This document shows, piece by piece, positions 5,826-11,863 of a DNA stretch of 11,863 nucleotides (positions are counted from its first letter, which is position 1; each line of letters begins with the position of its first letter). A program made the translations under genes and the position numbers. The DNA lies in NCBI GenBank assembly GCA_031273405.1, contig JAISRW010000216.1, positions 1 through 11,863 on the forward strand. Reading direction: 5' to 3'. A model generated the notes under the pieces. That model searched no databases and was not told the origin of the DNA. It saw only the letters and a list, made by a program, of their open reading frames with translations. This DNA is from Treponema sp. (lineage in GTDB: Bacteria > Spirochaetota > Spirochaetia > Treponematales > Breznakiellaceae).

Positions 5826-6545
5826 ATGAATAAAAGAATTGCGGACCGGGGGCGGGTCCTGCCGTTCGCGGCGCTTTTGAAGGCGGCGATCTTGTTCGCC
5901 TCTTTCTCCGCTTCCTGTAAGACTCCGGAAGGAGGGGGGCGGGAGGAATTGCTGGAGGCCGCCGCGCTCGTTTCGCCCCTCCGGCAGTACCGGGTCTATA
6001 ACGGCAAGGGCCAGCCCGTTGAAGCCGTCCCTTCCCGGGAGGACGCGCCGCCTTTTGCCGTCACCTACTATACCTCGGCGGAAGCCCGGGACGCCCGTGA
6101 GGGGGGGACGGCGGATCCCCCTGTGGACGCGGGCCTTTATTACGTGAGGGTAGCGCGCCCCGGGGGCGGCGGTTTTGCTCCGGGAGAGGACGTGCCGGTG
6201 GAATACCGGATTGACAAGGCCGAGGCGGTGATCCTTGCCGACGAAACCCAGACCGCCTACTATGACGGAAACCCCAAGCGGGTACTGGCCGTCTGCGAGC
6301 CTCCCTTCACCCTTTCCTTTTCCTATTATCCCAGCGCCGAAATCCGGGACGCCGCCGTCCGGTCCCTTTCCCAGGGAGGCGGCGGCCGCTCCCCGGCGGC
6401 TTTGCGGAACTTTACCCGGGTGGAGCGGGCCCCCGCCGATCAGGGGGTCTATTACGTGGCGGTCTTTTTCCCCGGAAACGCGAATTACAAGGCCGCCTAC
6501 AAGAACGTGACCTTTACCATAGCCCCTCCCGCCGGGCGCCACTGA
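5826..6545 (+). CDS. Lipoprotein with two Ig/MBG-like repeats
   Basis: 239 residues. The N-terminus has basic residues, a hydrophobic stretch (about 12-28) and a lipobox-like FSASC with the lipidated Cys at 31, so it should be exported and anchored by a lipid. Two related segments follow. The first (about 50-125) has RVYNGKGQPVEAV, FAVTYYTSAEARDA and PVDAGLYYVRV. The second (about 140-235) has AYYDGNPKRVLAV, FSYYPSAEIRDAAV, APADQGVYYVAVFFPGNANYK and a closing TFTI strand. This pattern (Y-G-x-P ... Y ... P-x-x-x-G-x-Y-Y-V) resembles the MBG/bacterial Ig-like repeats of surface proteins. Function is unknown; a structural or adhesion role is plausible. Start choice rests on the signal sequence; there is no good ribosome-binding site. 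Confidence 0.7.
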   Translation: MNKRIADRGRVLPFAALLKAAILFASFSASCKTPEGGGREELLEAAALVSPLRQYRVYNGKGQPVEAVPSREDAPPFAVTYYTSAEARDAREGGTADPPVDAGLYYVRVARPGGGGFAPGEDVPVEYRIDKAEAVILADETQTAYYDGNPKRVLAVCEPPFTLSFSYYPSAEIRDAAVRSLSQGGGGRSPAALRNFTRVERAPADQGVYYVAVFFPGNANYKAAYKNVTFTIAPPAGRH

Positions 6546-6585
6546 CGATGTACCTTACCGGCCCTTTCAGGCTATACTTGAGGCC

Positions 6586-7005
6586 ATGAAAACCATTATC
6601 GCGGTAGTGGACGGCATGGGGGGCGGCATCGGGGCCGGCCTCATAGTCAGGATAAAAGAGATCGTCCGGGAGGACACGGAAATTATCGCCCTGGGAACAA
6701 ACGCGGTAGCCGCCGAGCGCATGGTCAAGGCCGGCGCCCACCGGGGGGCCTCGGGCGAAAACGCCGTCAAGGTTATGGCCGGGACCGCGTCCTTTATCCT
6801 GGGGCCCATCGGCATTGTTATCGCCGACAGCATGATGGGAGAAATCACCCCCCTCATAGCCGCGTCGGTTCTCTCGGCGCCGGGGGAACGGATACTGCTC
6901 CCCTTGCAGCAGGAGCACTTCTTTATCGCCGGCCTGGAACAACTCCCCCTGGCCGGCATGATCGACCGGGCCGTGGAGATTCTCAAAAGCCGCCTTTATA
7001 AGTAA
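6586..7005 (+). CDS. DUF3842 family protein
   Basis: 139 residues, cytoplasmic. The start IAVVDGMGGGIGAGLIVRI (4-22) is a glycine-rich loop after a beta strand, like a nucleotide-binding Rossmann or P-loop-like turn. It is followed by DTEIIALGTNAVAAERMVKAGA and GENAV, then GPIGIVIADSMMGEITP (about 73-90) and a C-terminal part ending ILKSRLYK. This pattern matches DUF3842, small proteins of Firmicutes and spirochaetes with no known function. A TATACT hexamer (6573-6578) ends seven bases before the ATG and TGAGG (6579-6583) is close to it, so the transcript may be very short-leadered. The gene is followed immediately by the IS remnant; AATTGAA-GAAA-TTCAATT (7004-7021) spans the junction. Confidence 0.75.
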   Translation: MKTIIAVVDGMGGGIGAGLIVRIKEIVREDTEIIALGTNAVAAERMVKAGAHRGASGENAVKVMAGTASFILGPIGIVIADSMMGEITPLIAASVLSAPGERILLPLQQEHFFIAGLEQLPLAGMIDRAVEILKSRLYK

Positions 7006-7021
7006 TTGAAGAAATTCAATT

Positions 7022-7739
7022 ATGAATGCGAGATTTGTAACGATAGACCGGGAAACACCGCTGTTATTTCCCGAGAACTTGAGGAAATGGGCGCCAGAGG
7101 ACCACATGGTCTACTTTATCATTGAAGCGGTCGGGAAGCTGGACATCAGGAACTTCAAGGTGAACGAAAGCGGGAGCGAAGTGGACCTTTGGTCCGATGT
7201 ATCCGCCTGAGATGATGTCGGCGCTGCTGATATATTGCTATTTGACCAAGCGGATGCCGTCGTGGATGATAGAAGAAGCGGCGTATAGCGATGCAGCGGT
7301 GAGGTACATATGCGGAAACCGGGTGCATCCGGACCATACGGTGATATGCCGGTTCCGGGTGGAGAACCGGGAGGCGTTTAGAGAAGCATTCACGAAGGTA
7401 TTGGTGATGGCGCAGGAGATGGGGGTACTGAAGCGGGTGGGGAGCATAAGTGTGGACGGGACGAAGATACACGCGAACGCGAGCAAACATAGTGCAGTGA
7501 GTTACAAGCGGGCGGTGGAGATGATAGAGGAAACGGAGGGAGCGGTAGAGGAACTGATACGGAAAGCGGAAGAGGCGGACAGCGTCCCGCTTAAGGACGG
7601 GCTTACGATACCGGAAGAAATAAAGCGGAGGGAGGAGCGGAAAGCGGCGAAAGAGGCAAATCGTGAAATGAAGAAGAAAGAGCGAAAGAAAAGACCGGGG
7701 GAAGGGGTACAAAAGAGGGAACGAGGGGGAAAGCGGTAA
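7022..7739 (+). pseudogene. IS1182-type transposase remnant, frameshifted and lacking the C-terminal catalytic part
   Basis: The first frame (from ATG 7022) encodes the N-terminus typical of IS1182-type transposases, with PLLFPENLRKWAPEDHMVYF and KLDIRNFKVNESGSE, and runs to a stop at 7208-7210. The match then continues in another frame: YPPEMMSALLIYCYLTKRMPSWMIEEAAYSD, VRYICGNRVHPDHTVICRFR and VGSISVDGTKIHANASKHSAVSY (the first DDE Asp region), then a Lys/Glu-rich linker, to the stop at 7737-7739. The frame change lies between about 7180 and 7194 and equals one extra base. The remaining half, with the later catalytic residues, is missing. No terminal inverted repeats were identified. It is therefore an inactive fragment, abutted by the group II intron remnant. 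Confidence 0.85.
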
Positions 7740-8021
7740 GTGGACTCTCCCACGCTCGTAAAGGGGAGGAGATTACTCCGGGGAACCGGGGGAAATAACA
7801 CGAAAAAGCGAGCAACCTAACCAGTACCGTTGAACGAAGGAAAACGAAGCGAGAGGGGAAGGGCTATGAGAAGTCGTAGTGCAGTCTTAGTACCATGGGC
7901 CGATGGCCCGCAAACGGGGGAACCGGAACCGAGGGACCCCGACCTACGAGAGAGGGAAGGGTTGCACTTGGAGAAAGACCTGGTGGAAGGAAACATATAT
8001 GGTAGGTAGAGATCAGCAACG

Positions 8022-8081
8022 ATGTCAACGAAACATCACCAGATAGCGATAGGAATTACTGAGAAACCTCAACCGGAATAA
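8022..8081 (+). pseudogene. N-terminal scrap of a group II intron reverse transcriptase/maturase
   Basis: From ATG 8022 the frame reads MSTKHHQIAIGITEKPQPE and then TAA. The MSTKxxxIA opening is like the start of several intron-encoded reverse transcriptases. The polymerase, maturase and endonuclease parts are absent, and domain V-like sequence follows within about 35 bases. A preceding in-frame open stretch (7866-8009) ends in TAG and is probably intron RNA rather than a gene. Confidence 0.45.
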
Positions 8082-8116
8082 GGAAAGGCTATCAGTAACG
8101 CGAAACTTTATCCAGA

Positions 8117-8207
8117 GGAACCGGATGCCGCGGACCTGCGGTCCGAAAATTGGGCATGTCCGGGTCTGTGGGGGCTCCGGGTGGGTAACCGCCCGGTTCT
8201 ACCCGGC
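8117..8207 (+). ncRNA. Group II intron domain V and VI-like hairpins
   Basis: Domain V: GGAACCGGATGCC (8118-8130 region) pairs with GGGCATGTCCGGGT (about 8152-8165), including the 2-nt bulge position after GCA (TG here, usually CG). The apical part is lengthened by an extra hairpin CGGACC-TGC-GGTCCG (8131-8145). Domain VI: CCGGGTGG (8177-8184) pairs with CCGCCCGG (8189-8196) around a GTAA loop, followed by TTCTACCC, where the A of CTAC could be the branch point. This is the normal 3' end arrangement of a group II intron. Confidence 0.65.
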
Positions 8208-8218
8208 CTGACAATCAC

Positions 8219-8247
8219 TTGCCCAAATGCCGCTAATTTGGTATCCT
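8219..8247 (+). promoter_or_regulatory. Putative promoter of the glycan cluster
   Basis: TTGCCC (8219-8224), a 17-base spacer and TATCCT (8242-8247) match the -35/-10 consensus at four of six positions each, with ideal spacing. The predicted start near 8254 leaves a leader of about 35 bases before the ATG at 8289. It lies just outside the intron remnant. Confidence 0.45.
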
Positions 8248-8288
8248 TGCCCTATGAGTGGTCAAAACTACCGTGGAAGGATAGAAAG

Positions 8289-9257
8289 ATGAGCGCCCAG
8301 AGATACGCTTTAAACACCCGGTCAATCGTTACGGGGGGAGCGGGATTTTTAGGCAGCCACCTTTGCGATCGTTTGATAAAAGAGGGGAATGAAGTTCTCT
8401 GTCTTGATAATTTTTTTACCGGACAAAAACAGAACATAGCCCATCTGGCCGGTAACCCTTATTTTGAACTGGTGCGGCATGATGTAACTTTCCCCTATTA
8501 TGCCGAGATAGATCACATTTATAATTTTGCCTGTCCCGCAAGCCCTCCGCACTATCAGTACGATCCGGTTCAGACAACCAAGACCAGTGTTCACGGGGCG
8601 ATAAACATGCTGGGCCTTGCCAAGCGTACCAAAGCCCGGATATTACAGGCCTCTACCAGCGAAGTTTACGGAGATCCTGCGGTGCATCCCCAGGTGGAAT
8701 CCTATTGGGGAAATGTTAACCCCATAGGAAGCCGTTCCTGTTATGACGAGGGAAAGCGCTGCGCGGAAACGCTTTTTTTTGATTACCACCGGGAAAACAG
8801 GGTTGAAATAAAAGTTATCCGTATTTTTAACACCTACGGACCGCGGATGCATCCCAACGACGGCCGGGTGGTAAGTAATTTCGTTATGCAGGCGATCCGG
8901 GGCGATGATATTACCATTTACGGAGACGGCAGCCAAACCCGTTCATTCTGCTATGTGGACGATCTGATTGACGCGGTAGTACTCATGATGAAATCTCCCG
9001 CGGATTTTACGGGGCCCGTCAATATCGGAAATCCGGATGAATTTACCATGCTTGAACTTGCGGAGAACATATTGTCCCTGACGGGCAGCAAATCAAAACT
9101 TGTGTTTCACCCCCTGCCCGCCGATGATCCCAGACAGCGCAAGCCCGACATCAGCCTTGCAAAAAAAGAATTGCACTGGGAGCCAAAGGTTCCTCTGGCA
9201 GAGGGCCTAAAAGAAACCATCGCTTATTTTAAGAGGTTTATCCACGGTGGATGCTAA
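8289..9257 (+). CDS. UDP-glucuronate decarboxylase (UDP-xylose synthase)
   Basis: 322 residues from ATG 8289, which has AAGGA (8277-8281) upstream. The frame is open farther back to 8181, but that part is intron domain VI. The enzyme is an extended short-chain dehydrogenase. Its NAD-binding loop is GGAGFLG (16-22), with LDNFFTG (39-45) as in UXS enzymes and the HDVTFPYY region (64-71). The catalytic set is Thr/Ser and Glu in STSEVYGDP (122-130) plus Tyr152/Lys156 in [11 protein letters not shown]. Further family motifs are [34 protein letters not shown] and DDPRQRKPD. It converts UDP-glucuronate to UDP-xylose (EC 4.1.1.35), a cytoplasmic precursor for surface glycan. It is the first gene of the cluster and is less GC-rich than the genes at 2-7 kb. 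The protein stops at 9255-9257, 20 bases before the C tract. Confidence 0.92.
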   Translation: MSAQRYALNTRSIVTGGAGFLGSHLCDRLIKEGNEVLCLDNFFTGQKQNIAHLAGNPYFELVRHDVTFPYYAEIDHIYNFACPASPPHYQYDPVQTTKTSVHGAINMLGLAKRTKARILQASTSEVYGDPAVHPQVESYWGNVNPIGSRSCYDEGKRCAETLFFDYHRENRVEIKVIRIFNTYGPRMHPNDGRVVSNFVMQAIRGDDITIYGDGSQTRSFCYVDDLIDAVVLMMKSPADFTGPVNIGNPDEFTMLELAENILSLTGSKSKLVFHPLPADDPRQRKPDISLAKKELHWEPKVPLAEGLKETIAYFKRFIHGGC

Positions 9258-9277
9258 AAAAAATATAAACACTCTTA

Positions 9278-9298
9278 CCCCCCCCCCCCCCCCCCCCC
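9278..9298 (+). repeat. Homopolymeric C21 tract, probable phase-variation site
   Basis: Twenty-one consecutive C residues lie between the UDP-xylose synthase stop and the methyltransferase. GTG 9247 opens a frame that crosses the tract and ends at TAG 9301 with C21. The methyltransferase frame is open across the tract too, but has no start codon before 9366. Adding one C, or removing two, joins them into one reading frame. Such tracts mutate by polymerase slippage and drive on/off switching of surface genes in many bacteria. Confidence 0.75.
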
Positions 9299-9365
9299 GA
9301 TAGGAATACTAGGAAATCATTCTTTTTCCCGGTCTGGCAAAAGTTGTCCGGTCTGTTCTTCTCAA

Positions 9366-10175
9366 ATGACGCATATTACCGGAGGCTACGCTATGTGTAA
9401 TGCGTGCCGGTATATGATGTCCTGTCAACAGCCGGGAGCGGGAGCGGAAGTTGAATCGGTTGATCCGGTATGGGAAAAGAATTTCAATCGTATTTTTCAA
9501 ATGCTCAAGACGAAATTTTCCGAATGTAAAACCATCCTGGATGTGGGGAGTTCACGCGGTACTTTCCTAAAACTTGCGAAGACGCATGATTTTCCGGCTA
9601 CCGGGCTTGAGCCGGATGCACATTTGGCAGAACAATGCCGAAGTGCCGGGCTTGAGGTTATCACAGGGTTTTTCCCTGCCGCGGATGAACTTAACGGAAA
9701 AACTAACGGAAAAACTTTTGATGTTGTTATTTTTAATAATTCTTTTGAACACATACCGGATCTCAATTCAATTTTGACCGGAATCAAAAAATATCTAAAC
9801 CCGAATGGCGTGACAATAGTTCATCTGCCATGCAGCAGTGGACTGATGTTTCAGGCCGCGTTCTTCCTGTACAAAAAAGGCATGTCCGCGCCTTTTGATC
9901 GCTTGTGGCAAAAGGGATTTGCGTCTCCCCATCTTCATTATTTTAATCCGGCCAATTTAAAGATACTTTTTGAAAAATATGGCTTTATCCAAAAGGAGAG
10001 CAAAAGGTTTTCTTTTTTTGTTATAAAAGGACTATGGCGGCGCATCAGATGTAAATCATCTCTGGTAATGTCAATTGCGGCATGGTTTATTCTTGTGGTG
10101 CTGTATCCGTTATTTGCAATAAAAAGCGATTGTTTTGTATCATATTTTACCCCGGAAAACGGAAAAGGAGGCTGA
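9366..10175 (+). CDS. Zinc-ribbon SAM-dependent methyltransferase, possibly phase-variable (5' part out of frame)
   Basis: From ATG 9366 the product has 269 residues. It carries the class I SAM-binding motif ILDVGSSRGTF (57-67), an acidic ligand in GLEPD (Glu82), FDVVIFNNSFEHIPD (motif II region) and the PHLHYFNPANL signature of Methyltransf_23-type sugar methyltransferases. A C-terminal membrane helix lies at about 232-252. CNAC (11-14) is the second half of a zinc ribbon. The first half, SCPVCSS, lies upstream in the same frame (9342-9362) with no start codon before it, so the native N-terminus is probably at GTG 9247, separated by the C21 tract. In the present phase a shorter product could start at ATG 9366, or at ATG 9393 after a good GGAGG (9381-9385). 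It likely methylates a surface sugar. It overlaps nothing downstream; the GT2 gene starts two bases after it. Confidence 0.8.
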   Translation: MTHITGGYAMCNACRYMMSCQQPGAGAEVESVDPVWEKNFNRIFQMLKTKFSECKTILDVGSSRGTFLKLAKTHDFPATGLEPDAHLAEQCRSAGLEVITGFFPAADELNGKTNGKTFDVVIFNNSFEHIPDLNSILTGIKKYLNPNGVTIVHLPCSSGLMFQAAFFLYKKGMSAPFDRLWQKGFASPHLHYFNPANLKILFEKYGFIQKESKRFSFFVIKGLWRRIRCKSSLVMSIAAWFILVVLYPLFAIKSDCFVSYFTPENGKGG

Positions 10176-10176
10176 C

Positions 10177-11286
10177 GTGGATACGGTATTTACCCTTTCA
10201 CTTATAGTTCCCTGTTACAATGAAGCTCGAACTATTGAAAACTGTATTACGAAACTTTTGGACTTTTCCGCAGATCAGCCTTTTCCCATTGAAATTATTA
10301 TTGTGGATGACGCCTCTACCGACGGCAGCCGGCAGATAATTGAAACCATATCCGGAAGGTATAGCAAAATCCGCGTACTGAAACATGAAAAAAACCGGGG
10401 TAAGGGCGCCGCCCTGCGGACCGGCTTTATCCACGCCAAAGGCGAATTTGTGGGAATCCAGGATGCCGATGCCGAATACGATCCGCATGACTACGTAACC
10501 ATGCTTGAACCTCTTGTGGACGGCAGAGCCGATGTGGTTTATGGTTCCCGTTATCTAAAGCCGGATACGCGCCGGGTGCTTTATTTTTGGCATACCTGGA
10601 TGAATAAGCGCCTTACGGAAGCCTCCAACATGTTTACCAACCTTGATATTACCGACATGGAAACCTGCTATAAACTTTTCCGCCGCGAGGTAATCAGGGA
10701 AATCGCGCCGTCCCTTAAGGAAGAACGCTTTGGTTTTGAGCCGGAGATAACCGCGAAGGTTGCCCAGGGAGGATACCGCATCTATGAATGCGCGATTTCC
10801 TATAATCCCCGCAGCTATGAAGAAGGTAAAAAAATAGGCTGGCGTGACGGCGTTCACGCGCTTTATTGTATCCTGCATTACGGAGCCCATACCGCTCCCC
10901 TTCCCATGCAGATCCTGCTTTATTTGTTCATCGGCGGCGTTTCAATGCTGGTTAACGTGATCTGCTTCGCCTCCGCATTCCGTATGGGTGTTCAACTGAA
11001 TTATGCCATAATAGCGGCGTTCATTGCCGCCGCGTTATGTAATTATCTGCTTTGCATATCCATATTGTTCCGGCACAGGGCCCGCTGGAATACGGCAGGG
11101 GAAATTGTTTTGTACCTGCTTTCGGTGGCCTTTATGGGCGGAATTGATTATGCCGCAACCCGCGCTCTTGTCGCGTTTGCCCGGAACCCGGTGGGGGCAA
11201 AATTCTGGGCATCCCTGTTGGGGTTTGCGGGAAATTTTCTGCTAAGAAAAATGCTGGTGTTTCCGGGGAACAAAAAAACTATTTAA
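10177..11286 (+). CDS. GT2 glycosyltransferase fused to a GtrA-like membrane domain
   Basis: 369 residues from GTG 10177, chosen because AAGGAGG (10165-10171) lies five bases upstream. The frame extends back to 10135, but that overlaps the methyltransferase. The N-terminal GT-A domain resembles dolichyl/polyprenyl-phosphate mannosyl- or glucosyltransferases: VPCYNE (11-16), VDDASTDGS (43-51), NRGKGAALRTG (73-83), the metal-binding DADAEYDP (96-103), YGSRY, and a late FGFEPEITAKV acceptor-site motif. From about residue 240 a GtrA-type domain follows with four membrane spans (ILLYLFIGGVSMLVNV, IIAAFIAAALCNYLL, IVLYLLSVAFMGGIDY and FWASLLGFAGNFLLRK). It probably loads a sugar onto a polyprenyl phosphate, with the GtrA part helping move the product across the membrane. 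The exact sugar is unknown. Confidence 0.9.
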   Translation: MDTVFTLSLIVPCYNEARTIENCITKLLDFSADQPFPIEIIIVDDASTDGSRQIIETISGRYSKIRVLKHEKNRGKGAALRTGFIHAKGEFVGIQDADAEYDPHDYVTMLEPLVDGRADVVYGSRYLKPDTRRVLYFWHTWMNKRLTEASNMFTNLDITDMETCYKLFRREVIREIAPSLKEERFGFEPEITAKVAQGGYRIYECAISYNPRSYEEGKKIGWRDGVHALYCILHYGAHTAPLPMQILLYLFIGGVSMLVNVICFASAFRMGVQLNYAIIAAFIAAALCNYLLCISILFRHRARWNTAGEIVLYLLSVAFMGGIDYAATRALVAFARNPVGAKFWASLLGFAGNFLLRKMLVFPGNKKTI

Positions 11287-11303
11287 CCGCAGGGAGGAGT
11301 TTT

Positions 11304-11863
11304 ATGCTGTTTTTGCTGGCTTCAACAACGGTTATAGCCGTTTCACAGTTGGGAATGGGCATTCTATTCGGCAGGCTGATACGGTATACCTCCCGCAACC
11401 CCTGGATCTATTGGTGGATTGGTTTTTTTGTTACCAGTACGCTTGCGATGCTTGTTTCTTTTTTTGTTCCGTTGAATCTGATTATACTTGTTTTCATTGG
11501 CGTATTGGGCATAAGCGGTTTTCCCCTGTGGTTAAACCAATACAAAGTTTCGCTTTCGGAGTACCAAAAAAGCGATCTTTTTGTTTTTTGTTTTATCTCC
11601 CTGCTTTTTCTTTTGGGAATAAACTGCTTATTTGCCTATAGCGGCATAATACCGCATGTAAATTATGATACGGATTTGTACCACGCCCAGACCATACGCT
11701 GGCTTAATGAATACGGTACTGTTCCCGGGCTTGGCAATTTACACAGCAGGCTTGGATTTAATTCATCCTGGCATACCTTTGCGGCGCTGATTGATAATGG
11801 ATTCTGGGATAACCGCAGCGCATTGTTTATGCCCTTGTTTGCCTGGACAGGGGCGTTTTTTTA
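11304..11863 (+). CDS. Polytopic membrane protein, LIC_10190-like (partial, runs off the window)
   Basis: ATG 11304 is preceded by GGAGGAG (11293-11299) four bases upstream. The frame is open for 186 codons to the window end, so the 3' part is missing. Four to five hydrophobic segments are visible: FLLASTTVIAVSQLGMGILF, WIYWWIGFFVTSTLAMLVSF, LIILVFIGVLGISGFPLW, DLFVFCFISLLFLLGI, and LFMPLFAWTGAFF at the end. The loop between the fourth and fifth has YDTDLYHAQTIRWLNEYGTV followed by PGLGNLHSRLGFNSSWHTF. This I recognise from the LIC_10190 family of large membrane proteins near O-antigen genes in Leptospira. The acidic loop after early spans recalls GT-C glycosyltransferases, but that is inference. 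It probably acts in assembly of the same surface glycan. Confidence 0.75.
   Translation, partial: MLFLLASTTVIAVSQLGMGILFGRLIRYTSRNPWIYWWIGFFVTSTLAMLVSFFVPLNLIILVFIGVLGISGFPLWLNQYKVSLSEYQKSDLFVFCFISLLFLLGINCLFAYSGIIPHVNYDTDLYHAQTIRWLNEYGTVPGLGNLHSRLGFNSSWHTFAALIDNGFWDNRSALFMPLFAWTGAFF

Larger units (their letters stand above)
7740..8207 (+). mobile_element. Deletion derivative of a group II intron
   Basis: The segment begins GTGGAC, near the group II 5' consensus GTGYG, right after the transposase stop. AATAACACGAAAAA (about 7793) and GCAACCTAACC (about 7813-7823) resemble the domain I start of well-known introns such as Ll.LtrB. GTCGTAGTGCAGTCTTAGTACC (about 7872-7893, given here as one 22-base landmark split as GTCGTAGTGCA + GTCTTAGTACC) resembles the stretch before the intron ORF. 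A reverse-transcriptase N-terminal remnant lies at 8022-8081, and domain V/VI-like hairpins end at about 8207. The total is about 470 bases, far below the usual 2-3 kb, so nearly all of the reverse transcriptase and much of the ribozyme are gone. It should be inactive alone. Boundaries are approximate. Confidence 0.7.

Noticed and set aside
7866..8009. 47-codon open frame MRSRSAVLVPWADGP...
   Set aside because: It lies in the intron remnant, where the RNA sequence itself resembles the conserved stretch before the intron ORF. There is no evidence for a separate protein.
8181..8288. Upstream extension of the UDP-xylose synthase to GTG 8181
   Set aside because: The first codons are domain VI of the intron remnant and the promoter lies inside. 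ATG 8289 has an AAGGA site and gives the usual family N-terminus.

Overview
The window looks like chromosomal DNA from a spirochaete, most likely of the Treponema lineage. I infer this from a surface/envelope protein set, an HU-like plus DUF4469 protein, a DUF3842 protein and a LIC_10190-type membrane protein. No rRNA or tRNA is present to confirm it. By eye the middle (about 1.8-7.0 kb) is GC-rich. The ends (1-1.35 kb and 8.2-11.86 kb) are clearly richer in A+T.

Layout: (1) 1-414 is a repeat-rich intergenic block: two palindromic repeat units inside 15-bp inverted repeats, carrying small GAACC-NNN-GGTTC hairpins. (2) 415-1119 (-) encodes a small secreted, probably outer-membrane beta-barrel protein. 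(3) 1120-1966 holds no credible gene but has overlapping TAGAC/GTCTA palindromes, two related long hairpins and a terminator-like hairpin. (4) 1967-4662 (+) is a thiamin salvage operon: promoter, TPP riboswitch with expression platform, cytX-type pyrimidine permease, thiE and a HAD phosphatase. (5) 4834-7005 carries three small orphan genes: HU-like/DUF4469 protein, lipoprotein with two related Ig/MBG-like repeats, and DUF3842 protein. An array of five 23-bp palindromic repeats follows the first one. (6) 7022-8207 is mobile-element debris: a frameshifted, C-terminally truncated IS1182-type transposase gene, abutted by a deletion derivative of a group II intron. (7) 8219-11863 is the start of a surface glycan cluster: UDP-glucuronate decarboxylase, a zinc-ribbon/SAM methyltransferase, a GT2-GtrA fusion glycosyltransferase and the 5' part of a large polytopic membrane protein.

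The thiamin genes fit one pathway: TPP represses import of a pyrimidine precursor (CytX) and its coupling to thiazole phosphate (ThiE), and the HAD protein may dephosphorylate thiamin phosphate. The glycan genes are consistent with making UDP-xylose and building and methylating a lipid-linked or surface saccharide.

The most notable observation is a run of 21 C between the UDP-xylose synthase and methyltransferase genes. A GTG-initiated frame (9247) crosses the tract and stops at once with C21. With one more C (or two fewer) it would read into the methyltransferase and restore its missing CxxC zinc-binding half. This has the form of a phase-variable on/off switch for a surface-glycan modification. 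A second theme is a set of very short hairpins (6-7 bp stem, 3-nt loop), found as tandem arrays and apparently nested inside other repeats and in the domain V tip of the intron remnant.
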